17,000 nucleotides of DNA from Candidatus Parcubacteria bacterium (GTDB lineage Bacteria; Patescibacteriota; Minisyncoccia; Minisyncoccales; JAUWXI01): contig JAUWXI010000005.1 in the NCBI GenBank assembly GCA_030616435.1, positions 1-17,000 on the forward strand, read 5' to 3'. The translations under genes and the position numbers were made by a program. The notes under the pieces are model-generated. The model was given only the letters and a program-made list of their open reading frames with translations, made no database searches and had not been told where the DNA came from. Position 1 is the stretch's first letter. Every line of letters begins with the position of its first letter. Positions 1-6,505 of this stretch are shown here, in pieces.

Positions 1-772
1 CAAGCTTTCCTAAATTGTCTGTTCCCAAAACTGTATTCTCAAACCGGGCTATGAGGCAGATTTGGCTTCCAGGACACGGAGTTTTGTAATATTCTACTTT
101 CTCTTCGACAGGTAATTTTAATTTTCCTAAAATTTCCCTTACTCCAGCAATTTGGCGTTCAGCAACCTTTCTTGATTTTAAAAATTCAGAGGCTCCAGAA
201 ATTACTAATATTTTTTTAAGAGCACCCCTCTCTTTTAAATTGAGATTTTTCAATTTTGAAGGAAAAACTCTTACCTCAACCTCTGCTCCTCCTGCTGGAT
301 AGTATCCCCTTTTTAAAATCTCAATTTCAATCTTTGGCCCCATTTTTTCTAAAATTTTTAAAAAGATAAATCTGAAATAATCTGAGGTGGGAGAGAAAAA
401 GGTATCTGTACCTCCCCCACTGAAAACTATTCTAATGGGTTTTGGAGCAAAAAGTGTTGGAAGAATTAAACTTTGCAAAAGCAAGGTGATACTCCCTGCT
501 GTTTCGATTTTTATATGGAGGTCTTTAGCCTGAATTTCTCCTGGATAAAATTTAATTTCTTCACTTCCCAATCTATCTCCTTCTAATGTCCCCTTATAAA
601 GCTGGGATAGAGCCTGAATTCCCAAAAGATGCTGGGTTTTTAAACCAGTTTTTTTCCTTCCTTTTCTTATATTGAAAACATGGATAGGCTTTCCTGTTAT
701 AGCAGATAGTGCCGATGCTATCCGTAATATGGCACCACCTCCTTCTAAAACTGAACCATCGATTTCTATCAT
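1..772 (-). CDS. rtcA: RNA 3'-terminal phosphate cyclase, 3' part beyond the window
   Basis: The enzyme converts RNA 3'-phosphates to 2',3'-cyclic phosphates through a covalent enzyme-AMP intermediate, and acts in RNA repair and end processing. The reverse strand reads openly from ATG at 772 to the window edge, giving about 257 residues of a family that is usually near 340. The N-terminus MIEIDGSVLEGGGAILR matches the family hallmark EGGG(Q)ILR (EGGG at residues 10-13, with A in place of the usual Q), followed by SAITGKPIHVFNIR and a GLKTQH segment (residues 43-48) matching the usual GLRPQH. The catalytic histidine lies in the missing C-terminal part. A GTG lies one codon upstream, but ATG 772 gives the canonical N-terminus. 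No Shine-Dalgarno is visible. It is divergent from the GreA-like gene. No rtcB or rtcR is in view. Family assignment is secure. Confidence 0.9.
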   Translation of the reverse strand, partial: MIEIDGSVLEGGGAILRIASALSAITGKPIHVFNIRKGRKKTGLKTQHLLGIQALSQLYKGTLEGDRLGSEEIKFYPGEIQAKDLHIKIETAGSITLLLQSLILPTLFAPKPIRIVFSGGGTDTFFSPTSDYFRFIFLKILEKMGPKIEIEILKRGYYPAGGAEVEVRVFPSKLKNLNLKERGALKKILVISGASEFLKSRKVAERQIAGVREILGKLKLPVEEKVEYYKTPCPGSQICLIARFENTVLGTDNLGKL

Positions 773-778
773 CACTTT

Positions 779-807
779 ATTTTAAAACTTTTTATGGGGA
801 AGACCAA
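779..807 (-). promoter_or_regulatory. Predicted promoter of rtcA, leaderless geometry
   Basis: On the minus strand TTGGTC (802-807) is separated by 17 bp from TAAAAT (779-784). Only 6 nt separate the -10 box from the rtcA ATG, so transcription would begin at or next to the start codon. The -10 is good (5/6) and the -35 is weak (3/6). Confidence 0.4.
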
Positions 808-811
808 GGGC

Positions 812-840
812 TTGACGAGCCTCTTTATAAGAGATAAATT
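812..840 (+). promoter_or_regulatory. Predicted promoter of the GreA-like gene, leaderless geometry
   Basis: TTGACG (812-817, 5/6 to consensus) and TAAATT (835-840, 4/6) are spaced by exactly 17 bp. The -10 ends 7 nt before ATG 848, which argues for 848 rather than the upstream in-frame ATG at 794 as the real start, because 794 lies upstream of this promoter. The promoter is back-to-back with that of rtcA. Confidence 0.5.
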
Positions 841-847
841 GAAAGTG

Positions 848-1348
848 ATGAGATTGAGAGTTTTTGACCGATTTGGCAGAAAGCAAAAATTCTATCTGAC
901 CAAAGAGGGATTAGAAAAAATAAAGAGAGAGCACAAGATTCTCAAGAAACTCAAGCGGTCCAAGGTTCGAGAGGGCTCACCGACAGTCTTGCATTCTGAC
1001 GAATTAGCTCCTGAATATCTTGTTTTCAAGGAAGATTTGGATTTTTTAAACTCGAGGGTAACCAAACTTGAAGATGTTTTAAAGAATGTTAAATTGATTG
1101 AATCCCCCCCAAAAGGGGAGCAAGATAAAATCCATTTGGGAGCCAAGGTGAAGATTGAGGTGGAAGGTCAAGAAGATGAGTTTCAAATTGTTGGTACTCT
1201 AGAAGCAGATCCTACTTTGGGAAGAGTTTCAAATGAGTGTCCAGTGGGAAAAGCTTTGATGGGCCATAAGGTGGGAGATGGGGTAGTAATTTCTTCTCCA
1301 ATTAGTGTGGTCTATAAAATTAAAGAAATTAAGTATTCTTCTGAATAG
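848..1348 (+). CDS. GreA/GreB-family transcript cleavage factor, divergent acidic loop
   Basis: GreA-type factors insert a coiled coil into the RNA polymerase secondary channel and stimulate cleavage of backtracked RNA. The protein is 166 aa from ATG 848 (family about 158). Residues 15-85 form the N-terminal coiled coil (FYLTKEGLEKIKREH onward); residues 95-166 are the FKBP-like C-terminal domain with the clear signature EADP-x4-GRVSNECPVGKALMGHKVGD. The start at 848 is preferred because it lies just downstream of a promoter and removes a non-homologous extension beginning at 794. The tip loop, normally GDLxENAEY with two catalytic acids (D41 and E44 in E. coli), reads SDELAPEY at residues 50-57. 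Aligned from the EY end, S and L fall at the two acid positions, with D and E displaced by one. It may be a modified cleavage factor or a Gfh1-like regulator. Family assignment is secure, activity is not. Confidence 0.85.
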   Translation: MRLRVFDRFGRKQKFYLTKEGLEKIKREHKILKKLKRSKVREGSPTVLHSDELAPEYLVFKEDLDFLNSRVTKLEDVLKNVKLIESPPKGEQDKIHLGAKVKIEVEGQEDEFQIVGTLEADPTLGRVSNECPVGKALMGHKVGDGVVISSPISVVYKIKEIKYSSE

Positions 1349-1373
1349 ATTTCTTCTCGAAAATGACTTTTAG

Positions 1374-1402
1374 AAATCTTGCTTTTGGCAAGGTTTAATT
1401 TT
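1374..1402 (+). terminator. Probable intrinsic terminator after the GreA-like gene
   Basis: The inverted repeat AAATCTTGC / GCAAGGTTT (1374-1382 and 1388-1396, one T-G wobble) has a 5-nt loop and is followed by AATTTT. It sits 25 nt after the GreA-like stop and immediately before the first HD gene. The T-tract is short, so termination may be partial. Confidence 0.4.
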
Positions 1403-1408
1403 CAAATT

Positions 1409-2041
1409 ATGAAAAATATCCTCGATTTTTTAATAGAAGTAGGGAAATTGAAGAAACTTAAAAGGAGGGGGATAATGTTTTATGGAGTAAAAGATCCTGA
1501 GACTGTTGCCGATCACACTTTCCGAATGGCAATTATGACCTGGTTGTTGGGGGAGAAGAAAGGATTTGATGTAAGAAAGATGCTTAAGATTGTCCTAGTG
1601 CATGATCTTTGCGAAGTTTATGCGGGTGATATCACTCCTTATGATGGTGTTTTACCTGAAGATGAGGAAGAAAAGGCCAAATTTGTAAGAAAATGGGTTC
1701 GTCTTTCTCAAGCAAAGAAGCTGGAAAAATATAGAAAGAAATTGAAATTAGAAAAAGAGTCGATAGAAAAATTGGTTAGAAATTTGCCAGAAGATTTAAA
1801 GAAAGAAATTTTGTCTCTTTGGTATGAATATGAAAGAAGATTCTCTCCAGAGGGGATATTCATCCATCAGATAGATAGAGTGGAAAATCTACTCGAGGCT
1901 TTTGAGTGCTTTAAAAGAGATAAAGATTTTCCTACTAGACCCTGGTGGGAGCACGTAGAAGAGGTTGTAGATGATCCAATTCTTCTGGAATTCATAAGAG
2001 AAATTGAGGAGGCAGAAATGGCAATACGTGAAAAACTTTAG
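1409..2041 (+). CDS. HD-domain phosphohydrolase, HDDC2/YfbR-like 5'-deoxynucleotidase (paralogue 1)
   Basis: HDDC2, yeast Ygk1 and E. coli YfbR are metal-dependent 5'-deoxyribonucleotidases that dephosphorylate dNMPs. This 210-aa protein has the whole HD metal site: H36 (VADHTFRMA), H65-D66 with E69 and D74 (VHDLCEVYAGDITPYD), and a last Asp at D156 (HQIDRVENLLEAFE). The GxxxKLKRRGI start and the W-x5-RF-SPEG-x4-QIDRVEN stretch resemble human HDDC2 closely. ATG 1409 is chosen over 1379 because the family begins at the FL-x3-GKLKK helix; 1379 would add ten unrelated residues encoded within the preceding hairpin. It is followed after 10 nt by a second copy of the same family, so the two are probably co-transcribed. 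The family is secure; the exact nucleotide substrate is inferred. Confidence 0.85.
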   Translation: MKNILDFLIEVGKLKKLKRRGIMFYGVKDPETVADHTFRMAIMTWLLGEKKGFDVRKMLKIVLVHDLCEVYAGDITPYDGVLPEDEEEKAKFVRKWVRLSQAKKLEKYRKKLKLEKESIEKLVRNLPEDLKKEILSLWYEYERRFSPEGIFIHQIDRVENLLEAFECFKRDKDFPTRPWWEHVEEVVDDPILLEFIREIEEAEMAIREKL

Positions 2042-2051
2042 AATTCTAAAA

Positions 2052-2681
2052 ATGAAAGACATCATTAATTTCCTAATTGAAATCGGAAAGTTCAAAAAGT
2101 TAAAGAGAAAAGGTTGGGTATTGAGGAAAGTGAAGGATCCAGAAAGCGTAGCTGCCCATACTTTCAGGCTAGCTTTAGCAGCTTGGATTTTAGGAAAGGA
2201 AAAGGGAGGATTAGATGAGGAAAAATTGATAAAGATGGCCCTAATCCATGACCTATGCGAGTTATACGCAGGCTCTATCACTCCTTATGATCATTTTTGG
2301 CCGGAAGATAAGAAAAAGCAGAAAGAATTGTTAAAAACTTTGCCTAGATTTTCAAAAGAGGGAGAAAAGAAGTTGATATTTGAAAAGAGGAGAAAAGAGC
2401 AAAAAGCTCTAATTAACTTCATTTCTAAGCTAGTTCCCGAAAGGAGGAAAGAAATTCTTCACCTCTGGCTTGATTTTGATAAGAGATTGAGTAAAGAAGG
2501 GAGATTTCTCAAGCAATTACATAAAATAGAAAATCTTTTACAGGCCTTAGAATATTGGGAGGAAGATAAAGAGGGTTTTCCAATAGGGCCTTGGTGGATA
2601 GAGGCAGAGGAGAGGGTAGAAGATCCCTTTTTGATTGAATTTTTAGATCAGATTAGAAAGAAATATCACCAGGAAGAATAA
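2052..2681 (+). CDS. HDDC2-like HD-domain protein lacking two active-site acids (paralogue 2)
   Basis: This 209-aa protein is collinear with the preceding gene over its full length: FLIEIGKFKKLKRKGW, then VKDPESVAAHTFRLA, IHDLCELYAGSITPYD, and KQLHKIENLLQALEYW. H36, H66, D67 and E70 of the HD site are kept. The Asp that follows in YfbR-type enzymes (D77 in E. coli YfbR) is Ser75, and the final metal-ligand Asp (D137 in YfbR, D156 in the neighbour) is His157. It may therefore be inactive, use a changed metal site, or act as a partner subunit of paralogue 1, since the family forms dimers. ATG 2052 is chosen because it aligns with the start of paralogue 1; an upstream in-frame ATG at 2004 lies inside that gene. 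No Shine-Dalgarno is seen. Confidence 0.8.
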   Translation: MKDIINFLIEIGKFKKLKRKGWVLRKVKDPESVAAHTFRLALAAWILGKEKGGLDEEKLIKMALIHDLCELYAGSITPYDHFWPEDKKKQKELLKTLPRFSKEGEKKLIFEKRRKEQKALINFISKLVPERRKEILHLWLDFDKRLSKEGRFLKQLHKIENLLQALEYWEEDKEGFPIGPWWIEAEERVEDPFLIEFLDQIRKKYHQEE

Positions 2682-2715
2682 ATTTCTACTTGTTCAAAAA
2701 AGTACCTCTTCTGGC

Positions 2716-2859
2716 ATGAGAAAAGGAAGATTGTACATTGGGACATCAGGTTGGATTTATCCCCATTGGCAGGGGATTTTTTATCTCAAAGACTTACAAA
2801 TTAATCCGCGCACGGCAGCCAAACCGCAATCTTTAAGGTTGCGGTTTTCTTTTTCCTGA
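2716..2859 (+). pseudogene. N-terminal remnant of a DUF72 (YecE-like) gene
   Basis: An ATG-initiated 47-codon frame begins MRKGRLYIGTSGWIYPHW and goes on with QGIFYLKDL. This matches the N-terminal signature of DUF72/YecE proteins (YIGTSGWxYxHWxGxFYP), which are normally about 240-300 aa. Similarity stops near 2800, after which the frame runs through an intrinsic terminator hairpin to TGA at 2857. The rest of the gene is absent, so this looks like the stub of a deletion that fused the 5' end of the gene to a terminator. A short functional peptide cannot be excluded but is unlikely. A TACCTCT stretch just upstream (2703-2709) recalls the start-proximal element found at 9746 and 14114. Confidence 0.6.
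2821..2854 (+). terminator. Intrinsic terminator
   Basis: AAACCGCAA (2821-2829) pairs with TTGCGGTTT (2839-2847). The stem can extend by T-G and C-G pairs to 11 bp with a 5-nt TTTAA loop, followed by a T-rich run to 2854. It ends the HD-gene transcription unit and separates it from polX. Confidence 0.8.
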
Positions 2860-2866
2860 GATAGGA

Positions 2867-2872
2867 TATAAT
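2867..2872 (+). promoter_or_regulatory. Probable -10 box for the polX-nudix operon
   Basis: There is a perfect TATAAT, preceded by GGA. A -35 with correct spacing would fall in the T-run of the terminator (about 2844-2850) and is poor. This gives a leader of about 35 nt before the polX ATG at 2914. Confidence 0.45.
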
Positions 2873-2913
2873 GTGTAATATTTTAAAAAAATAGTAAATA
2901 GTAAAAATATTTT

Positions 2914-4638
2914 ATGGAAAACCAAGAGATAGCAAATATTTTTTATGAGATAGCAAGCTATCTTGAAATGGAGAAGATTCCCTTTAAACCCTATGCTTAT
3001 CAAAAGGCGGCTTTGACTTTGGAGGCTTTGACGAAAGATGTTAAGGAAATCCACAAAAAGGGAGGGGTCGAAGCTTTAAAGAAAATTCCAGGGATAGGGG
3101 AGAGTGTCGCCTTAAAGATTGAAGAATATTTAAAAACCGGGAAAATAAAATACTATCTGAAATTAAAAAAGAAAACGCCTGTCAATATGAGCGAATTGAT
3201 ATCTATTGAGGGGGTGGGACCTAGGATGGTAAAGACCCTTTATCAAAAATTAGGCGTTAAGAATATAAAAGATTTAGAAAAAGTAGCTAAAGCTGGGAAA
3301 ATCGCTCCTTTATTTGGATTTGGAGAAAAAACAGAGAAAAATATTTTAGAGGGAATTAAATTTTTGAAGAGATCAAAAGGAAGATTTTTATTGGGAGAAA
3401 TAATGCCCGTTGTTAGGGAAATCGAAGAAAAGCTAAGGAAACTAAAGGAAGTAAAAGAAATCAGTGTAGCAGGAAGCGTTAGAAGGCGAAAGGAAACCAT
3501 AGGCGATGTTGATTTTTTGGTGGTGACAAAAGACCCAAAAAAGGTAATGGACTATTTTGTTTCCTTGCCTGGAATTGTAAAAATTTGGGGAAAGGGACCT
3601 ACTAAATCTTCAATTAAATTGAGACAGGGTTTTGATGTTGATTTGAGAGTGGTACCGGCAGAGAGTTTTGGTTCAGCTTTGCAATATTTTACAGGCTCAA
3701 AGGAACACAATATTGAGACGAGAAAAATTGCTATAGATTTGGGATTGAAATTAAACGAATACGGAGTATTTAAAGGAAAAAAACCTATTGCAGGAAAGAC
3801 AGAAAGAGAAGTTTATAAGGTTTTGGGTATGGAATGGATGGCGCCTGAGTTAAGAGAGAATAGAGGTGAAATTGAAGCAGCCTTAGAAAAAAAATTGCCA
3901 GAATTGATAGGTTACAATGATATAAAAGGAGACTTACATTGTCATTCAGAATGGGATGGGGGAATAAACTCGATTTTGGAAATGGCAGAGGAAGCTCAAA
4001 AAATGGGTTATGAATATTTAGGGATTTCAGATCATACAAAGTTTTTAAGAATAGAACACGGATTAAACGAAAAACAACTAGCAGAACAAAGGAAAGAAAT
4101 CGATAAATTAAATGACAAATTCCAAGCAGCAAAAGTCAAATTTAAAATTTTACAAGGAGCTGAAACTAACATTTTAAGCGATGGCTCCATAGATATAAAA
4201 GATGAGGCATTGAAGAAATTAGATTATGCTTTAGCCGGTATTCATTCAAATTTCAAGATGGAAAAGAAAAAAATGACAGAAAGGATAATTAAGGCAATGA
4301 AAAATCCATATATTAAAATCATTTCCCATCCAACAGGAAGAATATTAAAAAGGAGAGATGAGTATCAGGTAGATTTTGAGAAATTATTTAGGGCAGCAAG
4401 GGAATTCAATGTTATTTTAGAAATAAACTCTTTTCCTGCCAGATTGGATTTGAATGATGTTAATACAAAAAAAGCAATTGAGACGGGAATAAAATTGGTA
4501 ATAAATACCGATGCCCACAGAAGAGAGCATTTGAGATATATGGAATTTGGTATAGCCACTGCTCGCCGCGGCTGGGTAGAAAAAGATGATATTATAAACA
4601 CCCAGCCTTTAGAAAAATTATTAAATTTTTTTAAATAA
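2914..4638 (+). CDS. polX: DNA polymerase/3'-5' exonuclease PolX
   Basis: Bacterial family-X polymerases fill short gaps in base excision repair and carry a PHP nuclease domain. At 574 aa this has the usual PolX length. Residues 1-80 form the N-terminal 8-kDa-like helical domain, with a helix-hairpin-helix KIPGIGESVALKIEEYL and a second one, SIEGVGPRMVKTLY. The palm has GSVRRRKETIGDVDFLV with D198 and D200, and D243 in FDVDLRVV as the third catalytic Asp. The PHP domain from about residue 338 shows DLHCHSEWDGG (H342, H344), ISDH (D373, H374), GAE (E417), ISHPTGR (H472) and NTDAH (D533, H535), so both active sites look intact. No Shine-Dalgarno. The next gene begins 2 nt after the stop, implying an operon with the Nudix hydrolase. 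Confidence 0.96.
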   Translation: MENQEIANIFYEIASYLEMEKIPFKPYAYQKAALTLEALTKDVKEIHKKGGVEALKKIPGIGESVALKIEEYLKTGKIKYYLKLKKKTPVNMSELISIEGVGPRMVKTLYQKLGVKNIKDLEKVAKAGKIAPLFGFGEKTEKNILEGIKFLKRSKGRFLLGEIMPVVREIEEKLRKLKEVKEISVAGSVRRRKETIGDVDFLVVTKDPKKVMDYFVSLPGIVKIWGKGPTKSSIKLRQGFDVDLRVVPAESFGSALQYFTGSKEHNIETRKIAIDLGLKLNEYGVFKGKKPIAGKTEREVYKVLGMEWMAPELRENRGEIEAALEKKLPELIGYNDIKGDLHCHSEWDGGINSILEMAEEAQKMGYEYLGISDHTKFLRIEHGLNEKQLAEQRKEIDKLNDKFQAAKVKFKILQGAETNILSDGSIDIKDEALKKLDYALAGIHSNFKMEKKKMTERIIKAMKNPYIKIISHPTGRILKRRDEYQVDFEKLFRAAREFNVILEINSFPARLDLNDVNTKKAIETGIKLVINTDAHRREHLRYMEFGIATARRGWVEKDDIINTQPLEKLLNFFK

Positions 4639-4640
4639 AG

Positions 4641-5054
4641 ATGCCAGTAGAAAAATCAGCTGGAGCTGTTGTTTTTAGAAAAGAAAACAAAAAGATTTAT
4701 TATTTTTTGATTCAATATGGATTGGGTCATTGGGGTTTTCCCAGAGGTTTGATTGAAAAAAAAGAAAAATTAGAGGAAACAGCTAAAAGAGAGATAAAAG
4801 AGGAGACAGGAATAGAAGATTTGAAGTTTTTACCAGGATTTAAAGAGACAATAAAATACTTTTTTAAATTTGGAGGGAAAAATGTTTTAAAATTTGCTAC
4901 CTATTTTCTGGCTGAAACAAAAGAAAAGAAAGTTTTACTTTCTTTTGAACATAAAGATTTTGAGTGGTTGCCTTACAAAGAAGCGTTAGAAAAATTAACT
5001 TTTAAAAATTCAAAAGAGGTATTAAAAAAAGCCCATCAATTCTTAAGGACTTAG
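4641..5054 (+). CDS. Nudix hydrolase, Ap4A-hydrolase/MutT-like
   Basis: Nudix enzymes cleave nucleoside diphosphate-X compounds. The 137-aa protein holds a complete Nudix box at residues 36-58 (G, five residues, E42, seven residues, then REIKEETGI), preceded by GHWGFPRG, which is typical of asymmetric bis(5'-nucleosyl)-tetraphosphatases. The N-terminal SAGAVVFR and the C-terminal FEWLPYKEALEKLTF segment also fit that subfamily. The ATG lies 2 nt after the polX stop, so translation is probably coupled. The substrate could be Ap4A or an oxidised or capped nucleotide; family membership does not decide this. The 3' end of the gene carries one arm of the downstream terminator. Confidence 0.9.
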   Translation: MPVEKSAGAVVFRKENKKIYYFLIQYGLGHWGFPRGLIEKKEKLEETAKREIKEETGIEDLKFLPGFKETIKYFFKFGGKNVLKFATYFLAETKEKKVLLSFEHKDFEWLPYKEALEKLTFKNSKEVLKKAHQFLRT

Positions 5055-5096
5055 AAAGTAAGTATGTACTTTTAAAATGAGTCAAGTGGGCTTTTT
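5026..5096. terminator. Possible bidirectional terminator between nudix and rplT
   Basis: AAAAAGCCCA (5026-5035) and TGGGCTTTTT (5087-5096) form a 10-bp inverted repeat with T-runs outward on both strands, suiting the two converging operons. The 51-nt loop contains a smaller hairpin, AAAGTA / TACTTT (5055-5060 and 5067-5072). The left arm is inside the Nudix gene and the right arm covers the rplT stop codon. Confidence 0.45.
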
Positions 5097-5442
5097 ACTT
5101 TTTTATCTCCTCTACTATTTTTTCAAAGATTTTTGGATGTTCTTTGGCCATCTGGGCTAAGATTTTCCTATCTAACTCTATTTTCTTTTCCTTTAAGGCG
5201 TGGATGAATTTTGAATAGGATAAATCATAATTTCTCACTGCTGCATTGATCTGGATCTGCCAGAGCCTTCGAAAATTCCTCTTTTTTGTTCTTCTGTCCC
5301 GATAAGCATATTTTCTGGCATGAATTAAAGCCTCTTTTGCTGCTCTGTATTTTGATTTTCTTGCCCATTTAAAACCTTTCGCTTCTTTCAAAAGCTTTTT
5401 TCTTTTTTTATGGGTCGTTTTTCCTCGCTTTACTCTTACCAT
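5095..5442 (-). CDS. rplT: 50S ribosomal protein L20
   Basis: L20 binds 23S rRNA and is essential for early assembly of the large subunit. The 115-aa length is standard. Diagnostic segments are MVRVKRGKTTHKKRKKLLK, AKGFKWARKSKYRAAKEALIHA, YAYRDRRTKKRNFRRLWQIQINAA and LSYSKFIHAL. It is the last gene of the minus-strand block, and its ATG overlaps the rpmI stop within ATGGTAA (5436-5442), so it is probably translated by coupling. In other bacteria L20 can repress its own operon; no such site is evident here. Confidence 0.97.
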   Translation of the reverse strand: MVRVKRGKTTHKKRKKLLKEAKGFKWARKSKYRAAKEALIHARKYAYRDRRTKKRNFRRLWQIQINAAVRNYDLSYSKFIHALKEKKIELDRKILAQMAKEHPKIFEKIVEEIKK

Positions 5443-5621
5443 AATTTCTTAATTAGCTTAGCTTCATTTTTTGAGACCTTAACCCATTTCCGCTTCTTTC
5501 TTTTCTTTTTCCCACTCTTTTTGGCCAGGTAATGATCTTGGCCTGTAGCTCGTCTTAAAACCTTTCCTGTTTTTGTAATCTTGAAGCGTTTTTTGACTGA
5601 TTTTCTTGTCTTCTTTGGCAT
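5436..5621 (-). CDS. rpmI: 50S ribosomal protein L35
   Basis: This small basic large-subunit protein is 61 aa, starting MPKKTRKSVKKRFKITKTGKV, with the family GKVLRRATGQDHYLAKKSGKKKR core and a Trp at the C-terminus. Its stop overlaps the rplT start by 7 nt. It sits 8 nt after infC, giving the classic infC-rpmI-rplT order. Confidence 0.96.
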   Translation of the reverse strand: MPKKTRKSVKKRFKITKTGKVLRRATGQDHYLAKKSGKKKRKKRKWVKVSKNEAKLIKKLW

Positions 5622-5629
5622 GGTTTTTG

Positions 5630-6130
5630 TTAAGCTTTAATAATTATTACAGAGAGGGCTCCTCTTTTTCTTTTTAGTGTCTGAACTGTTTTAAAGGGAG
5701 CCTCTTTCTCTAAAGTTTTCAAAAACATTTCGATTTTTTCTCTGGCTAAATTTTCAAAAGCTTTTTCCCTCCCTCTTAACTGCATTGTAATTTTAACCTG
5801 ATTACCTCCCTTCAAAAATTTTTCTGCCATCCTTGCCCTAATTTCTAAGTCGTGAGGGGAGATATTATATTTTAATCTTATTTCTTTTAGCTTGAGTTCT
5901 TTTTTCTTTGCTTTCTCTTTCTTTTCCATCTGGTAAAGATACTTCCCTAAATCTGCTATTTTGCAGACAGGGGGTTGAACCTTCCTTGTCACCTGAATTA
6001 AATCTAAATTACGCTCCCTAGCTAATTGGAGCGCCTTTTTCAAATCTACAACCCCAACCTGCTTCCCATCTTCAGCGATTAATCTCACCTTTTCTGCTCT
6101 TATTCGATTGTTTACTAAAGGTTTCCTGAT
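5630..6130 (-). CDS. infC: Translation initiation factor IF-3, AUC start
   Basis: IF-3 binds the 30S subunit and checks start codon and initiator tRNA. From GTG 6088 the protein would lack the conserved IF-3 N-terminus, yet the in-frame sequence just upstream encodes PLVNNRIRAEKVRLIAEDG, the family signature (INxxIRxxEVRxIxxDG). Reading upstream, the only plausible initiation codon in frame is ATC at 6130-6128, which gives 166 aa with N-terminus (M)RKPLVNNRIR. Non-canonical AUU/AUC starts on infC are known in other bacteria and let IF-3 repress its own translation. The C-terminal domain includes KEIRLKYNISPHDLEIRARMAEKFLKGGNQVK. The start lies 20 nt downstream of the tmRNA 3' end, with no Shine-Dalgarno. 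The gene identity is secure; the start is inferred. Confidence 0.9.
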   Translation of the reverse strand: MRKPLVNNRIRAEKVRLIAEDGKQVGVVDLKKALQLARERNLDLIQVTRKVQPPVCKIADLGKYLYQMEKKEKAKKKELKLKEIRLKYNISPHDLEIRARMAEKFLKGGNQVKITMQLRGREKAFENLAREKIEMFLKTLEKEAPFKTVQTLKRKRGALSVIIIKA

Positions 6131-6149
6131 ATTAGATGTTTGATTGTTG

Positions 6150-6491
6150 TGGAGGCGGAGGGGTCGAACCCTCGTCTGAAAATTTTGTCAAAATATCTCT
6201 ACAAGCTTAGTTTGTTTTCAATGTTTGAAATTCTGGGTCAAAAACGAACAAAAATTCCAGAATCTCTAGTCTCTTTTTTTTCAACAATTCCCCGAAACTC
6301 AAGAATTGTCTATCTCGATTTATGACATCCAGTTTTATTATCGAGAGTCGTTAAAACTGGATGGCCTTAGGCATAGACTAAAGCAGGTTTTCGGAATAAG
6401 TTTGCACTTATTTTTTCTAGAAGTTTTACCAGATTCTAGAAACTGGACTTGCCTATTTTGACAGAGATTTCCGTCGATTCCTTGCGCCCCC
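6150..6491 (-). ncRNA. ssrA: tmRNA (one-piece); tag ANLFRKPALVYA
   Basis: tmRNA rescues stalled ribosomes together with SmpB. The 5' end GGGGGCG (from 6491) pairs with CGCCTCC near the 3' end (one G-U), with A at 6150 as discriminator. The genomic sequence continues CAA, so CCA appears not to be encoded. GGAATCGACGG follows the 5' acceptor strand and GAGGGTTCGACCCC forms the T-arm. The tag frame runs from GCA at 6405 to TAA at 6367 and encodes ANLFRKPALVYA, preceded by the charged Ala. PK1 upstream of the tag is visible (CCAG/CTGG crossed by TTCTAGA/TCTAGAA), and a second pseudoknot follows it (ATCCAGTTTTA/TAAAACTGGAT crossed by TCTCGAT/ATCGAGA). It lies 14 nt after smpB and 19 nt before infC. 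Confidence 0.95.
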
Positions 6492-6505
6492 ATCAGTTAT
6501 TCGCT

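Noticed and set aside
794..847. 18-residue N-terminal extension of the GreA-like protein
   Set aside because: It lies upstream of a well-spaced promoter and has no counterpart in the family; start placed at 848.
2004..2051. Upstream ATG for the second HD gene
   Set aside because: It would lie inside the first HD gene and add a tail absent from the paralogue; ATG 2052 aligns the two proteins from residue 1.
3785..4132. Minus-strand 115-aa ORF inside polX
   Set aside because: It is antisense to the conserved PHP domain of polX, with Leu/Phe-rich composition typical of a complement of AT-rich Lys/Glu codons.
6140..6325. Plus-strand 61-aa ORF
   Set aside because: It is antisense to the tmRNA, whose acceptor, T-arm, pseudoknots and tag frame explain the sequence.
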